Assembly (NCBI GenBank): GCA_016870115.1
Contig: VGCH01000008.1
Span: 62,001-126,000, forward strand
Direction of reading: 5' to 3'
Length of the DNA: 64,000 nt
Source of the DNA: Alphaproteobacteria bacterium
GTDB lineage: Bacteria; Pseudomonadota; Alphaproteobacteria; Reyranellales; Reyranellaceae
Shown here: positions 25,329 through 35,762 of the stretch, piece after piece
Layout: each line of letters starts with the position of its first letter
Numbering within the stretch: position 1 is the first letter of the stretch
The notes under the pieces: generated by a model
Databases searched by the model: none
Told to the model about the DNA's origin: nothing
What the model saw: only the letters and a program-made list of their open reading frames with translations
Made by a program: the position numbers and the translations under genes

Positions 25329-28300
25329 GGGGCGTTTTCACCATCGGGCTGAACCGGCGCTTCGCCGACGAGATCGCGCGCACCCTCCTGGCCGGCGCCG
25401 GTGAAGATCCACTCGCTCTCGCCGACACGCTGGTGCTGGTGCCGACGCGGCGGGCGACGCGGACACTGGCCGACGCTTTCCTGCGTGCCGCCGAGGGCCG
25501 GCCCACGATCCTGCCCCGGCTTGCGGCGTTGGGAGACATCGACGCCGCCGAGCTCGATGCGGCGGAGGCGCTCGCCGGCGGCATCGCTGCCGATTTGCCG
25601 CCCGCCATATCGACCGCCGAACGCGAGGCGCTGCTCGCCCGTCTCGTCGCGGCCTTCACCGACGGCGCGACCGGCCAGCCCGTTGCCGGAGCGCCAGCTC
25701 ATGCGCTGAAACTCGCGCGCGAGCTTGCGCGGCTGCTCGACGACCTGCTGATTGAGGGTGTGCCCTTCGAGCGGTTGGGCAAACTGGTTCCCGACATCTA
25801 CGCCAGCCACTGGCAGCGGGTGATCGACTTTCTCGGCATCGTCGGCGCGCAATGGCCCGCGCTGCTGGCTGAGCGTGGGCGGATCGACGCCGCCGACCGG
25901 CGCAACCGGCTGATCCGCGGCCTCGCGGAGCGCTGGCGCGCGGCGCCGCCGTCAACACCGGTGATCGCCGCCGGCTCCACCGGCTCGCAACCGGCCACGC
26001 GCGAGTTGTTGGCGACGATCGCGGCTCTCCCGCGCGGCGCCGTGGTCTTGCCGGCGCTCGACCGCGGCATGGACGACGCCAGTTGGGCCGCCCTGGACCA
26101 GAGCCATCCGCAGCTCGGCTTGCGCGAATTGCTGGACGCGCTTGGCACCGCACGCCGCGACGTCGCGGATTGGCCCGGCTCGCCGCCGGCCGAGGATCGC
26201 CGGCTTGCGTTCCTGTCGGAGGTCATGCGGCCGGCCGACACCACGCATCTGTGGCGCGCCGGTGACCCGGTCGAGCTTCAGGGAATCGAGCGGGTCGATC
26301 TTGCGACGCCACGCCACGAGGCGCTCGCCATCGCGCTGGCGTTGCGCGAGACGCTGGAGGACCAGGGACGCACGGCGATGCTGATCACGCCCGATCGCGA
26401 ACTCGCGCGACGGGTGCGCGCCGAACTCGCACGCTGGGATATCGAGATCGACGATTCGGCGGGCCAGCCGCTGTCGGAGACTCCACCGGCAACGCTGTTG
26501 CGCCTGGTCGCGCGCGCCTTGGAGGCCGGCTTCGCGCCGATCGAACTGCTCGCGCTGCTGAAGCACCCGCTCTGCCGGCTGGGGCTGCCGCGCGCCGATC
26601 TGCTGGAGCGAACCCGACGCCTCGACGCGCGGTTCCTGCGCGGCCTGAAGCCCGCCCCGGGACTGGAACCGATCCGCTTGCGACTGATGCGGGACGACGA
26701 CGACGCACCCGCCGAGAAGAACGCGCCGCTCCTCGACCTGCTCACGCGCCTGGAGACGGCGCTGACCCCGTTGACGACCAGCCTGCCGGACACTGCGACG
26801 CGAACCGCACCCGCCCACGCGTTGCACGCCCTGATCGCCGCGAGCGAGGCCTGCGCGGCCGCCGATCCCGCCGACGAGAGCGCCCGCGAGTCGCTGTGGT
26901 CGGGCGAAGCCGGCGAGGCCTTGTTCACGGCCCTGGGCGAGGCGGTCGAGGGTTGGAGTGAGGGCCCTCCAATCCGACGCGGCGAACTCGCCGCCTGGCT
27001 CGACACGCTCCTCACCGGTGCGGTGCTGCGCCCGCGCCGCGATGCGCATCCCAGGCTCGCGATCCGCGGGCCACTCGAAGCGCGTTTGCAGCGGGCCGAT
27101 CTCGTGGTGCTGGGCGGTCTGAACGAGGGCAGCTGGCCGCCCGAGGGCGATACTGGGCCGTGGCTGAGCCGTCCGATGCGTGCGGCGCTGGGCCTCGCCG
27201 CACCGGAGCGGCGCGTCGGTCTGGCGGCGCACGACTTCACGGCCGCCTTCGCCGCGACCCGTGTCTTGCTGACGCGATCCGAGCGCGTCGACGGCAGCCC
27301 GACGGTCGCCTCGCGCTGGCTGGTACGGCTCGACGCACTGCTCGGCACCAAGGCCGCGGCGACCTGGCGAGGCGGCGAGAGCGCGCACAAGCGGCTCGAC
27401 GCCGTCGAGGCACTCGATCGGCCGACCGGGTTCCGCCCGCGCCCACGCCCCGCGCCGCGACCGCCGCCCGAGGCGCGTCCGACCCGGCTCAGCGTCTCGC
27501 GCATCGAGACATGGCGGCGCGATCCCTACGGTCTCTACGCCCGCGCGGTCCTCGACTTACGGAAGCTCGACGATCTCGAGGCGCCGCTCACCAACGCCGA
27601 CCGCGGCAGCGCCGTGCACGATGTGCTGGATCAGTTTCTGACCCGGCACCGCACCGGCCCGCTCCCCGCCGACGCCGAACAGGCCCTTCTCACGCTCGGG
27701 CAGCGGACGCTGGGCGAGCTTCTCACCGCGCCGGCCGAGCGTGTTTTCTGGCTGCCGCGTTTCGAGCGGCTGGCCGCATGGTTTGTGCGCGAGGAGAACC
27801 GACGGCGACTGAACGGCCGCTTTCCGCTGGACACCGAGGTTCCCGGTGAGTTCAAGGTCGGCCCGCTCACCATCACCGCGCGCGCCGATCGCATCGACCG
27901 CGCCGGCGCCCGCGGCTGGGAAATCCTCGACTACAAGAGCGGCCGGGTTCCCTCGAAGAAGGAAGTCGAGGAGCTCTATTCGCCTCAGCTGCTGCTGGAA
28001 GCGGCGATGGCGTTGGCCGGCGGTTTCGCGCGAGCCGGCGCCACGCCCGAACATGTCGAGCTGGCCTACTGGCAGGTGAACGGCCTCGGCGAGGGCGGCA
28101 AGATCCGCGAGATCGAGAATCCCGGCGATCTGGTTGCGAAGATGCTGGAGCGGCTGGGGCGCCTGGTTGAACAATACGCGCGCCCCGAGACGCCCTACAT
28201 CCCGGTGCCGCTGCGCGAGTTCGCGCCCGCCTTCAACGACTATGCCCATCTCGAGCGTGCGCTCGAATGGTCGAGCGGCGACGACGAGGCGGCAAGATGA
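25325..28300 (+). CDS. addB: Double-strand break repair protein AddB
   Basis: 991-residue subunit of the AddAB helicase-nuclease, which processes DNA ends for RecA loading. The central region has the helicase-like LGGLNEGSWPPEGDTG near 598 and the C-terminal nuclease is PD-(D/E)XK type: SVSRIETWRRDPYGLYA and GWEILDYKSGRVP near 868. No Walker A motif is visible near the N-terminus (start VRGVFTIGLNRRF), consistent with a non-motor helicase half. The GTG at 25325, overlapping the murU stop, was chosen over the upstream in-frame start at 25262. Four bases overlap addA. Confidence 0.94.
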   Translation: MRGVFTIGLNRRFADEIARTLLAGAGEDPLALADTLVLVPTRRATRTLADAFLRAAEGRPTILPRLAALGDIDAAELDAAEALAGGIAADLPPAISTAEREALLARLVAAFTDGATGQPVAGAPAHALKLARELARLLDDLLIEGVPFERLGKLVPDIYASHWQRVIDFLGIVGAQWPALLAERGRIDAADRRNRLIRGLAERWRAAPPSTPVIAAGSTGSQPATRELLATIAALPRGAVVLPALDRGMDDASWAALDQSHPQLGLRELLDALGTARRDVADWPGSPPAEDRRLAFLSEVMRPADTTHLWRAGDPVELQGIERVDLATPRHEALAIALALRETLEDQGRTAMLITPDRELARRVRAELARWDIEIDDSAGQPLSETPPATLLRLVARALEAGFAPIELLALLKHPLCRLGLPRADLLERTRRLDARFLRGLKPAPGLEPIRLRLMRDDDDAPAEKNAPLLDLLTRLETALTPLTTSLPDTATRTAPAHALHALIAASEACAAADPADESARESLWSGEAGEALFTALGEAVEGWSEGPPIRRGELAAWLDTLLTGAVLRPRRDAHPRLAIRGPLEARLQRADLVVLGGLNEGSWPPEGDTGPWLSRPMRAALGLAAPERRVGLAAHDFTAAFAATRVLLTRSERVDGSPTVASRWLVRLDALLGTKAAATWRGGESAHKRLDAVEALDRPTGFRPRPRPAPRPPPEARPTRLSVSRIETWRRDPYGLYARAVLDLRKLDDLEAPLTNADRGSAVHDVLDQFLTRHRTGPLPADAEQALLTLGQRTLGELLTAPAERVFWLPRFERLAAWFVREENRRRLNGRFPLDTEVPGEFKVGPLTITARADRIDRAGARGWEILDYKSGRVPSKKEVEELYSPQLLLEAAMALAGGFARAGATPEHVELAYWQVNGLGEGGKIREIENPGDLVAKMLERLGRLVEQYARPETPYIPVPLREFAPAFNDYAHLERALEWSSGDDEAAR

Positions 28301-31300
28301 GTCCCGCCGCCCGGCAGCTGGCCAGCCAGGACCAGCGGCGCGCCACCGCGCCCAATGTCTCCGCCTGGGTCGAGGCCAATGCCGGCACCGGCAAGACCAA
28401 GGTGCTGATCGACCGTGTCTGCCGCCTGCTGTTGGCAGGTGCGCGGCCCGAGCGCATCCTTTGCCTCACCTTCACCAAGGCGGCGGCTTCCGAGATGCGC
28501 GTGCGCCTGGCCGAGACGCTCGGCAAGTGGGCGCTGGCCGACGACGCGGCGCTCGCCGCGATGCTGGAGGAGCTTTCGGGTGGCGCGGTCGATCAAGACG
28601 ACTTCCCGCGCGCGCGCCGGCTCTTCGCGCAGGTGCTCGATGCGCCGGGCGGCATCTCGATCCAGACCTTGCACTCTTTCTGCCAGGCGCTCCTCAAACG
28701 CTTTCCGCTGGAGGCCGGCGTGCCGCCGGGCTTCGAGGTGCTGGACGAGGCGGCGGCCGAAACCCTGCTGCTGCGCGCCCGCGACGCGCAGCTCGCCGCC
28801 CCCGACGCGCCCTCGCTCGCCGCCATCGCGCGTCGTGTGTCGATGAAGGAGTACGGCGAACAGCTCGACGCGGTGCTGAAGGAGCGGAGCTGGCTTGCCG
28901 CGCATGGCGAAGACGCCATGGCCGGCCGGCTGGGCCCGGCGCTCCGTCGAATGCTGCGAGCGCCCGAAACCGGCAGCCACGACGAGATCATCGCCGCGGC
29001 GTGCGAAGAGACCGCGTTCGATAGCGGAAACCTGCGGCAGGCCGCCGCTGCGTTCGCGCGAGGAAGCAAGTCGGAACGCGAGAAGACGGCGACCAAGCTC
29101 GCGGACTGGCTGAATGCCGCGCCCGACGAGCGCCACAGGGGTTGGCCCGACTATCGAAAACTGTACTTCACCGTTGAAGGCGAGGTTCGGAACAAGTTTG
29201 GCACCAAGGAGTCCATCAAGGCGATGGCCACCCTGCCAGACGTCATGCGCTGCGAGGCCGAGCGGATCGGCGCCGCCGAGGAGGCCGCGCGCGGCGCGGA
29301 CCTCGCCGACATGACCAGCGCCCTGGTCGCGGCGGCGGCCGATATCTTGAACCGCTACGGGACACTCAAGCTGCGGCGCGCGGCGTTGGACTACGACGAC
29401 TTGATCGTGGCGGCGCGCGGCCTCCTTGAGAGCGCCGATGGCGCGGCCTGGGTGCTCTACAAGCTGGATGGCGGCATCGAGCATGTGCTGGTCGACGAGG
29501 CGCAGGACACCAACCCCGACCAGTGGGAAGTCGTCCGCCATCTCACCGGCGAGTTCTTTATCGACGCCGGTCTCGGCGCGCGTCAGCGCACGATTTTCGC
29601 GGTCGGCGACACCAAGCAGTCGATCTACGGGTTTCAGCGTGCCGATCCCGCGAAACTCGCCGATATGCGCGACTACTTCGTCGCCCAGACTGAGCGCATC
29701 GAGGCACCGTTGCGTCGCGTACCGCTCAACGTCTCGTTCCGCTCGACGCAGGCGGTGCTCGACGCCGTGGACTGGGTGTTCGATCGGCCCGACGCGTCCC
29801 AGGGCCTCGGACGACCCGGCGACGTAAGCCACGATGCCGTGCGCGAGGACCAGTACGGTCGCGTCGAGGTCTGGCCTCTGATCCACAGCGAGGGAGAAGA
29901 CAGCCCGGCCGACCCGGAGTCGGATCCCGCCGATCAGCTCGCCCCGCCGCGTGAGCGACTGGCACGGCAGATCGCGCGGCACGCCCGCACGCTGGTCGAG
30001 ACCGGCCGTCGACCGGACGGGCGCCGGCTCGACGCTGGCGATCTGATGATCCTGGTGCGCCGGCGCAACGCGCTGCAGATCGCGATGGTGCGCGAGCTGA
30101 AGCGTGTCGGACTGGAGGTGGCCGGCGTCGATCGCATCACGCTCGGCAACGAACTCGCGGTGATGGACCTGCTGGCGCTCGCGCGTTTCGCGCTCTTGCC
30201 GGCCGACGATCTGACGCTCGCCTCGCTCCTGAAATCGCCGCTGGTCGGCTTCGACGAGGAGACGCTGTTCGATCTTGCGTGGCGGCGCCAGGACTCGCTG
30301 TGGGCGGAGCTGTCGCGCCGGCGCGCCGAGCGACCCGACTTCACGGCGGCCCATGCGTTCCTGGCCGCGGCGCTCGCGCGGGCCGATCGGGCGCCGCCCT
30401 TCGAGTTCTTCGCCCGTGTGTTGGGCCCCGGGCAGGGCCGTCGCAGGCTGCTGGAGCGGCTGGGTCGCGAGGCCGACGATCCGATCGACGAATTGCTGCA
30501 ACGCGCCTTGCACTACCAGCGCGCCGACGCGCCGTCGCTTCAGGGCTTCCTGCGATGGATCGAGACCGGCGGCCAAGACGTAAAGCGCGAGCTCGATACA
30601 GGCCTGCGCCGCGAGGTCCGCATCCTCACCGTGCACGGCGCCAAGGGCCTGCAGGCGCCTGTCGTCTATCTGCCCGATACCTGTCGCGTGCCCCAGGCCC
30701 GCGACGCGCTGCTGTGGCCCGAGGACCGCGCGCTGCCGGTCTGGCTGCCGCGCGTCGGCGATGTCAATCCCGCCGCGCGCGCACTGAAGGACGCCTTCAA
30801 GCGCAAGCAGGAGGAGGAGCAGAACCGCCTGCTCTATGTCGCCATGACCCGCGCCGAGGATCGGCTCTATGTCTGCGGTTCCTACGACAAGCAGAGACCG
30901 AGCGCGGGCTGCTGGTACGAGCGCGTCGTCGCGGGTCTCGAGGCGAGCGCCAACGCCGACCCCGAGGAGACACCGCGCACCCGCGCGACGCCGACTGGCT
31001 TCGATTTCACCGGCGAACTGGGCGCCGACGGCTGGGAGGGCGACGGATACGTGCTAGAAAGCGGCGCGGAGGCTCCGCCGGAGCCGCAGGGAGAGCTGGC
31101 AGCCCCGCGCACGCCGGTCGCACCGGCCTGGGCCCTGGTGCCGCCCGAGAAGGAGCCCGATCCGCCGCGTCCTCTGCAGCCGTCGCGGCCGCTCGCCGAT
31201 GAGGCGATCACTCTGCCGGTGCCGGTGCTGCCCGGTGGCGCGGCGGCGCGACGGGCCGCGCGACGCGGCGCGCTGATCCATCGACTGCTCGAACTCCTGC

Positions 31301-31767
31301 CCGCGCTGCCGCCTGTGGATCGCGCGGCGGCGGCTCGACGCTTCCTCGCCCAGCCCGCCCACGCACTGGCCGGGGACGATATCGAGCGGTGGAGTGCGGA
31401 GGCGCTGTCGGTGCTCGAGGCGCCCGAGCATGCCGCCCTGTTCGCAGCGGACGCACGCGCCGAAGTGGGGCTGATCGGCACGGTCGAGACGCCGGCGGGG
31501 CGCTTCACGGTGAGCGGTCAGGTCGATCGCCTCGCCGTCACCGCCGGCGAGGTGCTGATCGTCGATTACAAGACCGGCGCGCCGGCGGATGGCGTGGCGG
31601 AGATGCCGCTCGCCTACCGCCGCCAGCTCGCGCTTTATCGCGCGCTGCTGGCGCATTGCTATCCGGACCGGCGGATCCGGGCGGCCATCCTGTGGACACA
31701 GGCGCCCCGGTTGGACGAGATACCGGCTGAAACGTTGGAGAATTCCCTGCCCGGCGCCGCGCCTTGA
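28297..31767 (+). CDS. addA: Double-strand break repair helicase AddA
   Basis: 1156-residue UvrD-type helicase with a C-terminal nuclease. Motif I is [17 protein letters not shown] near residue 30, Ia [15 protein letters not shown], motif [15 protein letters not shown] near 398, motif [18 protein letters not shown] near 435, and motifs [16 protein letters not shown] and [16 protein letters not shown]. The nuclease core is [12 protein letters not shown] near 1089. With AddB it forms the alphaproteobacterial counterpart of RecBCD. It overlaps addB as ATGA. The gene ends 85 nt before trxA. Confidence 0.96.
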   Translation: MSPAARQLASQDQRRATAPNVSAWVEANAGTGKTKVLIDRVCRLLLAGARPERILCLTFTKAAASEMRVRLAETLGKWALADDAALAAMLEELSGGAVDQDDFPRARRLFAQVLDAPGGISIQTLHSFCQALLKRFPLEAGVPPGFEVLDEAAAETLLLRARDAQLAAPDAPSLAAIARRVSMKEYGEQLDAVLKERSWLAAHGEDAMAGRLGPALRRMLRAPETGSHDEIIAAACEETAFDSGNLRQAAAAFARGSKSEREKTATKLADWLNAAPDERHRGWPDYRKLYFTVEGEVRNKFGTKESIKAMATLPDVMRCEAERIGAAEEAARGADLADMTSALVAAAADILNRYGTLKLRRAALDYDDLIVAARGLLESADGAAWVLYKLDGGIEHVLVDEAQDTNPDQWEVVRHLTGEFFIDAGLGARQRTIFAVGDTKQSIYGFQRADPAKLADMRDYFVAQTERIEAPLRRVPLNVSFRSTQAVLDAVDWVFDRPDASQGLGRPGDVSHDAVREDQYGRVEVWPLIHSEGEDSPADPESDPADQLAPPRERLARQIARHARTLVETGRRPDGRRLDAGDLMILVRRRNALQIAMVRELKRVGLEVAGVDRITLGNELAVMDLLALARFALLPADDLTLASLLKSPLVGFDEETLFDLAWRRQDSLWAELSRRRAERPDFTAAHAFLAAALARADRAPPFEFFARVLGPGQGRRRLLERLGREADDPIDELLQRALHYQRADAPSLQGFLRWIETGGQDVKRELDTGLRREVRILTVHGAKGLQAPVVYLPDTCRVPQARDALLWPEDRALPVWLPRVGDVNPAARALKDAFKRKQEEEQNRLLYVAMTRAEDRLYVCGSYDKQRPSAGCWYERVVAGLEASANADPEETPRTRATPTGFDFTGELGADGWEGDGYVLESGAEAPPEPQGELAAPRTPVAPAWALVPPEKEPDPPRPLQPSRPLADEAITLPVPVLPGGAAARRAARRGALIHRLLELLPALPPVDRAAAARRFLAQPAHALAGDDIERWSAEALSVLEAPEHAALFAADARAEVGLIGTVETPAGRFTVSGQVDRLAVTAGEVLIVDYKTGAPADGVAEMPLAYRRQLALYRALLAHCYPDRRIRAAILWTQAPRLDEIPAETLENSLPGAAP

Positions 31768-31852
31768 CGCTCGGGGGCCCCGTTCTTACGTTGAACCCAT
31801 GGGCGGCACCCGGGCCATTCACCGGGGAAACGGCGCTTTCAGGAGAGATTGC

Positions 31853-32176
31853 ATGTCCACAGTCAAAGCCACCGACACCACCTTCGAGACCGAAGTTCTG
31901 AAGTCCGATACGCCCGTGCTGGTCGATTTCTGGGCCGAATGGTGCGGCCCCTGCCGCATGATCGGCCCCTCGCTCGAGGACATTGCCAAGGACATGGGCG
32001 GCAAGCTCAAGGTCGTGAAGGTGAACATCGACGAGAACCCGATGTCGCCGTCCAAGTATGGCGTTCGCTCGATTCCCACGCTGCTGCTGTTCAAGAACGG
32101 CCAGGTCGCCGCCACCAAGATCGGCGCCGAGCCCAAGCAGAAGCTGGTGAACTGGATCGAGAGCCACGTCGCCTAA
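31853..32176 (+). CDS. trxA: Thioredoxin
   Basis: 107-residue cytosolic thioredoxin with the WCGPC redox centre in [17 protein letters not shown] and the cis-proline segment [11 protein letters not shown]. It reduces protein disulfides using thioredoxin reductase. The ATG follows an AGGAGA ribosome site. An upstream in-frame extension to 31589 lies inside addA and is not plausible. In related genomes trxA commonly follows addA, as here. A hairpin downstream probably ends the transcript. Confidence 0.97.
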   Translation: MSTVKATDTTFETEVLKSDTPVLVDFWAEWCGPCRMIGPSLEDIAKDMGGKLKVVKVNIDENPMSPSKYGVRSIPTLLLFKNGQVAATKIGAEPKQKLVNWIESHVA

Positions 32177-32211
32177 GGGCTCTTCGATAGAGCTCAGAAT
32201 AGTCTGATCGG

Positions 32212-32234
32212 CCCACCCGCGATCGACGGGTGGG
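32212..32234. terminator. Probable bidirectional hairpin between trxA and folC
   Basis: CCCACCCG and CGGGTGGG form a perfect 8-bp stem around a 7-nt loop between convergent genes. A smaller hairpin GCTCT-TCGAT-AGAGC lies at 32179-32193. No T-run follows on either strand, so termination may need Rho or other factors. Confidence 0.5.
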
Positions 32235-32257
32235 GTCGCAGGCGGCGTGCCGCTCGA

Positions 32258-33547
32258 TCAGCCGTTCTTCGCCAGCACCGTGCCGGCGAGATAGAGCGAC
32301 CCGCAGATCAGGACGCGGAACGGCGGGGTCTGCCCGGCGATCAGATCCTCAAGCGCATTGGAAACATCAGGCGCCGGCGCGCAATCGAGCCCGACCTCGG
32401 TTGCCCGTGCGGTCGCTTGCTCCGGCGTGTACGCGGCGTGACCCTCGATCGGCACCGCGCGCGCCGAGCGCGCGTGACGCGCCAGCGGCCGCAGGAAGCC
32501 CGAGGCATCCTTGGTGGTCAGCATGCCGAAGATCAGGTGCAGCGGCAGCGCCGCGGGCTCACCCGCCCAGTCGCGCGCCATGTTGCCCAGCACGATCCCG
32601 CAATCCTCATTGTGGCCACCATCGAGCCAAAGCTCGCAGCCTGACGGCAGGGCATCGACCAGCGGTCCGCGCGTGAGGCGCTGCAGGCGTGCCGGCCACT
32701 CGACCGTGGCGAGACCGCGGCGGATCGCGGTCTCGTCCAGCGCGAAGCCCGCGGCCTGCAGCCGCTCGGCGCAGGCGACAGCGGTCGCGGCGTTGTCCAG
32801 CTGGTGCGCGCCGGCCAGCGCGGGTCGCGGCAGATCGAAGGTCGCGAGATCGCTTTCGTAGCGAAAGCCAAGCGCGCCGGGTGTCACCTGCCATTCGCGA
32901 CCCATGCGGAACAACGGCACGCCCAGTTCGCGGGCCCGGGCCTCGATCGCGCGCGCGCTCTCCTCGCGCTGGCGGCCAATCACCCCCGGCGCGCCGCGTT
33001 TCAGGATGCCGGCCTTCTCGCCCGCGATCTTGGTCAAGGTATCGCCCAAGAACTGGGTGTGGTCGAAACCCACCGGCGTGATGGCGGTGAGGCCGGGGCG
33101 AACCACGTTGGTGGTGTCCAACCGGCCGCCCATGCCGACCTCGATCAGCGCGAGATCGGCGGGCGTGCGGGCGAATGCGAGGAACGCCGCGACCGTGGTG
33201 ATCTCGAAGAACGTGATGGGTTGGTCCGCGTTGGCGCGCTCGCACTCGGTCAGCACCTCATCGAGCAGCTCGTCGGCGATCGGCGTGCCGGCCACACGGA
33301 TGCGTTCATTGAAGCGCACCAGATGTGGCGAGGTATAGACATGGACGCGGTAGCCGGCCGCCTCGGCCATGGCGCGGAGATACGCCACCAGCGAGCCCTT
33401 GCCGTTGGTGCCCGCGACATGAACCACGGGCGGCAGCGCGAATTGCGGATCGCCCATCGCGCGCAGCAGTCGTTCGATGCGCTCCAGTCCCAGATCGATC
33501 AGCTTGGGGTGGAGGCGGGTCAGGCGCTCGAGGACGGGATCGTCCAC
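32258..33547 (-). CDS. folC: Dihydrofolate/folylpolyglutamate synthase
   Basis: 429-residue Mur-ligase-fold enzyme that adds glutamate to dihydropteroate and to folates. The P-loop is VHVAGTNGKGSLVAYL, followed by VYTSPHLVRFNERI, FFEITTVAAFLAFA and EVGMGGRLDTTNVV, all diagnostic of FolC. It starts with GTG at 33547, 10 nt after the accD stop, so accD-folC is an operon. In many alphaproteobacteria this pair directly follows trpA; here two other genes and a repeat lie between. Confidence 0.96.
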   Translation of the reverse strand: MDDPVLERLTRLHPKLIDLGLERIERLLRAMGDPQFALPPVVHVAGTNGKGSLVAYLRAMAEAAGYRVHVYTSPHLVRFNERIRVAGTPIADELLDEVLTECERANADQPITFFEITTVAAFLAFARTPADLALIEVGMGGRLDTTNVVRPGLTAITPVGFDHTQFLGDTLTKIAGEKAGILKRGAPGVIGRQREESARAIEARARELGVPLFRMGREWQVTPGALGFRYESDLATFDLPRPALAGAHQLDNAATAVACAERLQAAGFALDETAIRRGLATVEWPARLQRLTRGPLVDALPSGCELWLDGGHNEDCGIVLGNMARDWAGEPAALPLHLIFGMLTTKDASGFLRPLARHARSARAVPIEGHAAYTPEQATARATEVGLDCAPAPDVSNALEDLIAGQTPPFRVLICGSLYLAGTVLAKNG

Positions 33548-33557
33548 GGCGCGCGCC

Positions 33558-34448
33558 TCAGCGGGACGGGGCCGCCAGCGCGCGCGACTCGGCGCCCGCG
33601 GGGCCGGACAGAAGGGCGGTCAGCCGCATCAGCGTCTCGCGCAGCTTGTGGCGATGGACGACCAGATCGACCATGCCGTGCTCGAGCAGGTACTCCGAGC
33701 GCTGGAAGCCTTCGGGGAGTTCCTGGCGGATCGTGCTTTCGATCACGCGCGGTCCGGCGAAGCCGATGATCGCATCAGGCTCGGCAATGTGAATGTCACC
33801 CAGCATCGCGAAAGAGGCCGACACGCCGCCGGTGGTCGGATCGGTCAGGACCGAGATGTAGGGAAGCCCCGCTTCCTTCACCATGCCGACGGCAATCGTG
33901 GTTCGCGTGAGCTGCATCAGGGAGAGAATTCCCTCCTGCATGCGCGCGCCGCCCGAGGCCGAGATCGCGATCAGCGGCGCCTTTCGGGCGACCGCCATCT
34001 CGGCGGCCATCACCAGCCCCTCGCCCACGGCGGTCCCCATCGATCCGCCGATGAAGCCGAAATCCATCGCCGCCACGATCGCGAGCCGACCGCCCATGGT
34101 GCCGCTCGCGACCACCAGCGCCTCGGTCGCGCCATCGCCCTTGGCCTGCGCCTTCTTGAGGCGGGCATCGTAGCGCTCCATGTCGCGGAACTTCAGCGGA
34201 TCGACCGGCACCTTGGGCAACGGGTGGAGCTCATACTTGCCCTCATCGAACAGGTGCGGCAGGCGCTGCAGGGGCCGCACGCGCATGTGGTGGCCGCAAT
34301 GCGTGCAGACCGACTGGTTCGCCTCGAGGTCCTTGGTGAACAGCATCTGTTCGCACTTCGGACACTTGGTCCACAGATTCTCCGGTGCCTCCTTGCGCGC
34401 CACCAGCGCGCGGAGCTTCGGCCGGACGAAATTCGTGAGCCAGTTCAT
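33558..34448 (-). CDS. accD: Acetyl-CoA carboxylase carboxyltransferase subunit beta
   Basis: 296-residue subunit of acetyl-CoA carboxylase, which makes malonyl-CoA for fatty acid synthesis together with AccA, AccB and AccC. The N-terminal four-cysteine zinc ribbon (KCPKCEQ ... VCTHCGHH) is intact, and the crotonase-fold core includes ASGGARMQEGILSLMQ and the PTTGGVSASFAMLGD loop. The C-terminus carries FAGPRVIESTIRQELPEGFQR, quoted here by its residues 210-230. It is paired with folC and preceded by the carboxypeptidase gene after 48 nt. Confidence 0.97.
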   Translation of the reverse strand: MNWLTNFVRPKLRALVARKEAPENLWTKCPKCEQMLFTKDLEANQSVCTHCGHHMRVRPLQRLPHLFDEGKYELHPLPKVPVDPLKFRDMERYDARLKKAQAKGDGATEALVVASGTMGGRLAIVAAMDFGFIGGSMGTAVGEGLVMAAEMAVARKAPLIAISASGGARMQEGILSLMQLTRTTIAVGMVKEAGLPYISVLTDPTTGGVSASFAMLGDIHIAEPDAIIGFAGPRVIESTIRQELPEGFQRSEYLLEHGMVDLVVHRHKLRETLMRLTALLSGPAGAESRALAAPSR

Positions 34449-34496
34449 GTCCGGCGGTATCGCACGGATGGCCGGCGCGGAAAAGCCGTCGGCCCG

Positions 34497-35705
34497 TCAG
34501 CGCCAGAAGGCGCCGAACGGCGCCGAGAAATCCTGGGGCTTGCGGACCTGGCAGAAGAGCCCCCGCGCGCGATAGTCGGCGCAGAGCTTTTGCGCGGCAT
34601 CGCTCTCCATGTCGGCGAGAATGGCGGCCTGACGTGTCGACTTCTCGACGGTGACCGGCAGGATGTACTCCTTGCCCAGCCGCGAAACGCCCAGCGCCGC
34701 GAGCCGCGCCTGGGCGAGGTCGAACTGCGTCCGCGCCGTGCGCCAGTCGCCGTAGGTGCCGACCCAGACCGCATCGCCCGGCATGTCGTAGCGGATGCGT
34801 CCGCACTCCTCCATCGGCAGCACCCAGGCCGGGCTGCCACCGGAATTGGCGATCTGCCAGATCCGGGGGCGGGCGCCGCCGGTGCGCAGCGCAAAGGCCT
34901 CGTCGAACAGCCGAACGGTGAATTCGTCGCGAAGATCCCCGCGGCGGAAGCCCAGCGCCACCGCGACCAGGCGGCGGCCATCCCGCACTGCGCTCGCCAC
35001 GATGTTGAAACCCGATGAGCAGATGAAGCCGGTCTTGAGGCCATCGGCGAAGGGCGAATAGAGATCGAGCAGCTTCATGCCCGGCCCGATGCGCTGACCG
35101 TTCAGCACGAACTCCTGGGTCCGGAAATAGGCGTACTGGTCGGGAAAGTCCGACATGAGCCGCAGCCCCAGCATCGCCATGTCGCGCGCGGTCGTGGTCT
35201 GCTGCGGGTCGGGCAATCCATGGGCGTTGGCGAAGCGCGTCCAGGTCATGCCGAGCCGGCCGGCGGTCGCGGTCATGCGCTCGGCGAAAGCCGGCTCCGA
35301 CCCCGAGATGCGCTCGGCGAAGGCGGTCGCGACATCGTTGGCCGAGCGCGCGACCAGTGCCTGCAGCCCCTGCTCGACGCTCACCACGCCGCCCGGCGGC
35401 AGCACCAGCTTCGATGGCGGCCGCGCGCGCGCGAACTCGGAGAACCGCAGCGCCTCACCCGGCGAGAGGCGCCCCGCCCGGATTTCCTCGAAGACGATGT
35501 ACATGGTCATCATCTTGGTGAGCGAGGCCGGATACCAGGGCGCGCCGGCGTCGCGCTGAAGCAGCGTCTCGCCGGTCACCGCATCGACCACAAGATAGGG
35601 CCCGGCGATCACAGGCCCGGTCGGGCTGGCGACCGGCTGGAGTTGCGCGACGGCCGGCCGGGCCACGAGCAACAGCGCGACAAGAAGGGCGGAAAGAATA
35701 CGCAT
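34497..35705 (-). CDS. D-alanyl-D-alanine carboxypeptidase (PBP5-like), SPOR-like C-terminus
   Basis: 402-residue periplasmic serine-type peptidase trimming peptidoglycan stem peptides. A signal peptide at about 1-20 (ending ARPAVAQ) precedes the penicilloyl-serine transferase motifs: SxxK as ASLTKMM, SxN as RSANDVAT, and KTG as DGLKTGF. The C-terminal region (about 300-402) has repeated wide-spaced aromatic and Cys-containing elements, ending CADYRARGLFCQV, which looks SPOR-like and could bind denuded glycan strands. The ATG at 35705 starts the signal peptide; the longer frame runs into the divergent hydrolase gene. It lies just upstream of accD. Confidence 0.9.
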   Translation of the reverse strand: MRILSALLVALLLVARPAVAQLQPVASPTGPVIAGPYLVVDAVTGETLLQRDAGAPWYPASLTKMMTMYIVFEEIRAGRLSPGEALRFSEFARARPPSKLVLPPGGVVSVEQGLQALVARSANDVATAFAERISGSEPAFAERMTATAGRLGMTWTRFANAHGLPDPQQTTTARDMAMLGLRLMSDFPDQYAYFRTQEFVLNGQRIGPGMKLLDLYSPFADGLKTGFICSSGFNIVASAVRDGRRLVAVALGFRRGDLRDEFTVRLFDEAFALRTGGARPRIWQIANSGGSPAWVLPMEECGRIRYDMPGDAVWVGTYGDWRTARTQFDLAQARLAALGVSRLGKEYILPVTVEKSTRQAAILADMESDAAQKLCADYRARGLFCQVRKPQDFSAPFGAFWR

Positions 35706-35762
35706 GGAGCCAGGTGAGCTTAGGGCCTTTCGCGACGGCGCGGGAGCCTCTACATCGGGGAC

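Noticed and set aside
28240-30636. 798-residue minus-strand open frame
   Set aside because: Antisense to addA; no recognisable motif and shadow-type composition.
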